Source: Bacteroidota bacterium
Lineage (GTDB): Bacteria; Bacteroidota; Bacteroidia; NS11-12g; UBA955
Direction: 5' to 3'
Length of the DNA: 16,568 nt
Assembly (NCBI GenBank): GCA_027488495.1
Contig: JAIYBO010000084.1
Coordinates: forward strand, 1 to 16,568
In this document: piece by piece, positions 16,077-16,568 of the stretch
Layout of the letters: each line of letters starts with the position of its first letter
Position numbering within the stretch: position 1 is the stretch's first letter
Position numbers and translations under genes: made by a program
The notes under the pieces: model-generated
Seen by the model: the letters and a program-made list of their open reading frames with translations, nothing else
Told to the model about the DNA's origin: nothing
Database searches by the model: none

Positions 16077-16568
16077 TTATTCTTCTGACTTTTTCTCAGT
16101 TTTGGCTTTGGATGCACGGGGCTTCTTGGGCGCTTCGATGGCTTTTTCCTCTGTGGGCAAGGCCAATGTTTCGGCCTTCTGTGGCGTAAAATTCAACTCT
16201 TCCGCACCCTCAGCACAATCCACCAACAAACAATCGCCCTCCTTCAAATTGCCTTGCAATACCTGCTCAGCCAATGGCTCCTCCAAGTATTTCTGCAATG
16301 CGCGCTGCAATGGTCTGGCGCCAAAATCTGCATCGAATCCTTTATCAGCCAAAAACGCCTTCGCCGCATCACTCAAACTCACTTGATATCCGATCTCACC
16401 AATGCGCTTCAACATCTTCACCATTCTCACATCCAAAATCCTGATAATATCGGCGCGATCCAATGAATTAAACACCACCACATCATCAATCCGGTTTAAA
16501 AATTCTGGTGAAAAGAACTTCCTCAACTGCGCTTCGATCACCTGCTTGCTATCCTTCTCCTTGTTCAC
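16077..16568 (-). CDS. ClpC/ClpB-type AAA+ unfoldase, C-terminal part (5' truncated)
   Basis: The frame is open to the window edge; the GTG at 16568 is an internal Val. The 163 visible residues are the end of the second AAA+ module of a Clp/Hsp100 ATPase. They include LRKFFSPEFLNRIDDVVVF with the sensor or arginine-finger region, then the small C-terminal domain with GFDADFGARPLQRALQKYLEEPLAEQVL (sensor-2 GARPL). Such proteins unfold substrates for ClpP or for refolding. The tail after about residue 120 is Glu/Lys/Ala-rich (KKPRASKAKTEKKSEE) and looks disordered. ClpC is favoured over ClpB because the sequence resembles Bacteroidota ClpC, but the diagnostic N-domain, middle domain and ClpP-binding loop are outside the window. 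Confidence 0.9.
   Translation of the reverse strand: MNKEKDSKQVIEAQLRKFFSPEFLNRIDDVVVFNSLDRADIIRILDVRMVKMLKRIGEIGYQVSLSDAAKAFLADKGFDADFGARPLQRALQKYLEEPLAEQVLQGNLKEGDCLLVDCAEGAEELNFTPQKAETLALPTEEKAIEAPKKPRASKAKTEKKSEE

Overview
The window looks like a piece of a Bacteroidota (Bacteroidetes) chromosome. The evidence is a type IX secretion sorting domain at the end of the first gene, a TamL-type outer-membrane lipoprotein, a large DUF4175 protein, a two-domain Ppx, and several promoter-like TAnnTTTG boxes of the kind used by this phylum. I cannot narrow it to a genus. Coding density is high: no stretch over 300 bases lacks a gene. I see no tRNA, rRNA, CRISPR array, insertion sequence or phage gene.

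Layout. (1) 1-540, plus strand: the 3' end of a secreted choice-of-anchor I beta-propeller protein with a T9SS C-terminal domain, followed by a strong hairpin terminator. (2) 694-3634, minus strand: ppk1 and ppx as an overlapping pair that makes and breaks polyphosphate. (3) 3635-3839: a divergent control region with a 14-bp direct repeat and promoter-like boxes facing both ways. (4) 3840-5830, plus strand: a metallo-phosphoesterase of the LpxH-like COG2908 group, followed 11 bases later by a GT1/GT28-fold glycosyltransferase. This looks like a two-gene envelope lipid or glycan unit. (5) 5737-12111, minus strand: an rRNA/tRNA 2'-O-methyltransferase, a 1135-residue membrane-anchored coiled-coil DUF4175 protein, and methionyl-tRNA synthetase. 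The synthetase gene overlaps the glycosyltransferase tail-to-tail by 94 bp. (6) 12105-15871, plus strand: tamL, an M48 metalloprotease lipoprotein and a small NlpC/P60 hydrolase. All three are envelope proteins in the same direction with short gaps and could be one operon. tamL and the methyltransferase overlap at their start codons. (7) 15872-16076: a 13-bp tandem repeat array and a two-way terminator. (8) 16077 to the window end, minus strand: the C-terminal part of a ClpC/ClpB-type AAA+ unfoldase.

Most genes are core or near-core housekeeping and cell-envelope functions. I did not find a clear new multi-gene system. The features most worth a second look are the 13-bp array with its many CTAG sites, the two unusual gene overlaps, the direct-repeat operator candidate upstream of ppk, the DUF4175 protein of unknown role, and the phosphoesterase-glycosyltransferase pair whose true substrate is open. 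Most of the window is richer in C than G on the plus strand whichever way the genes point, which suggests a replication-strand effect.
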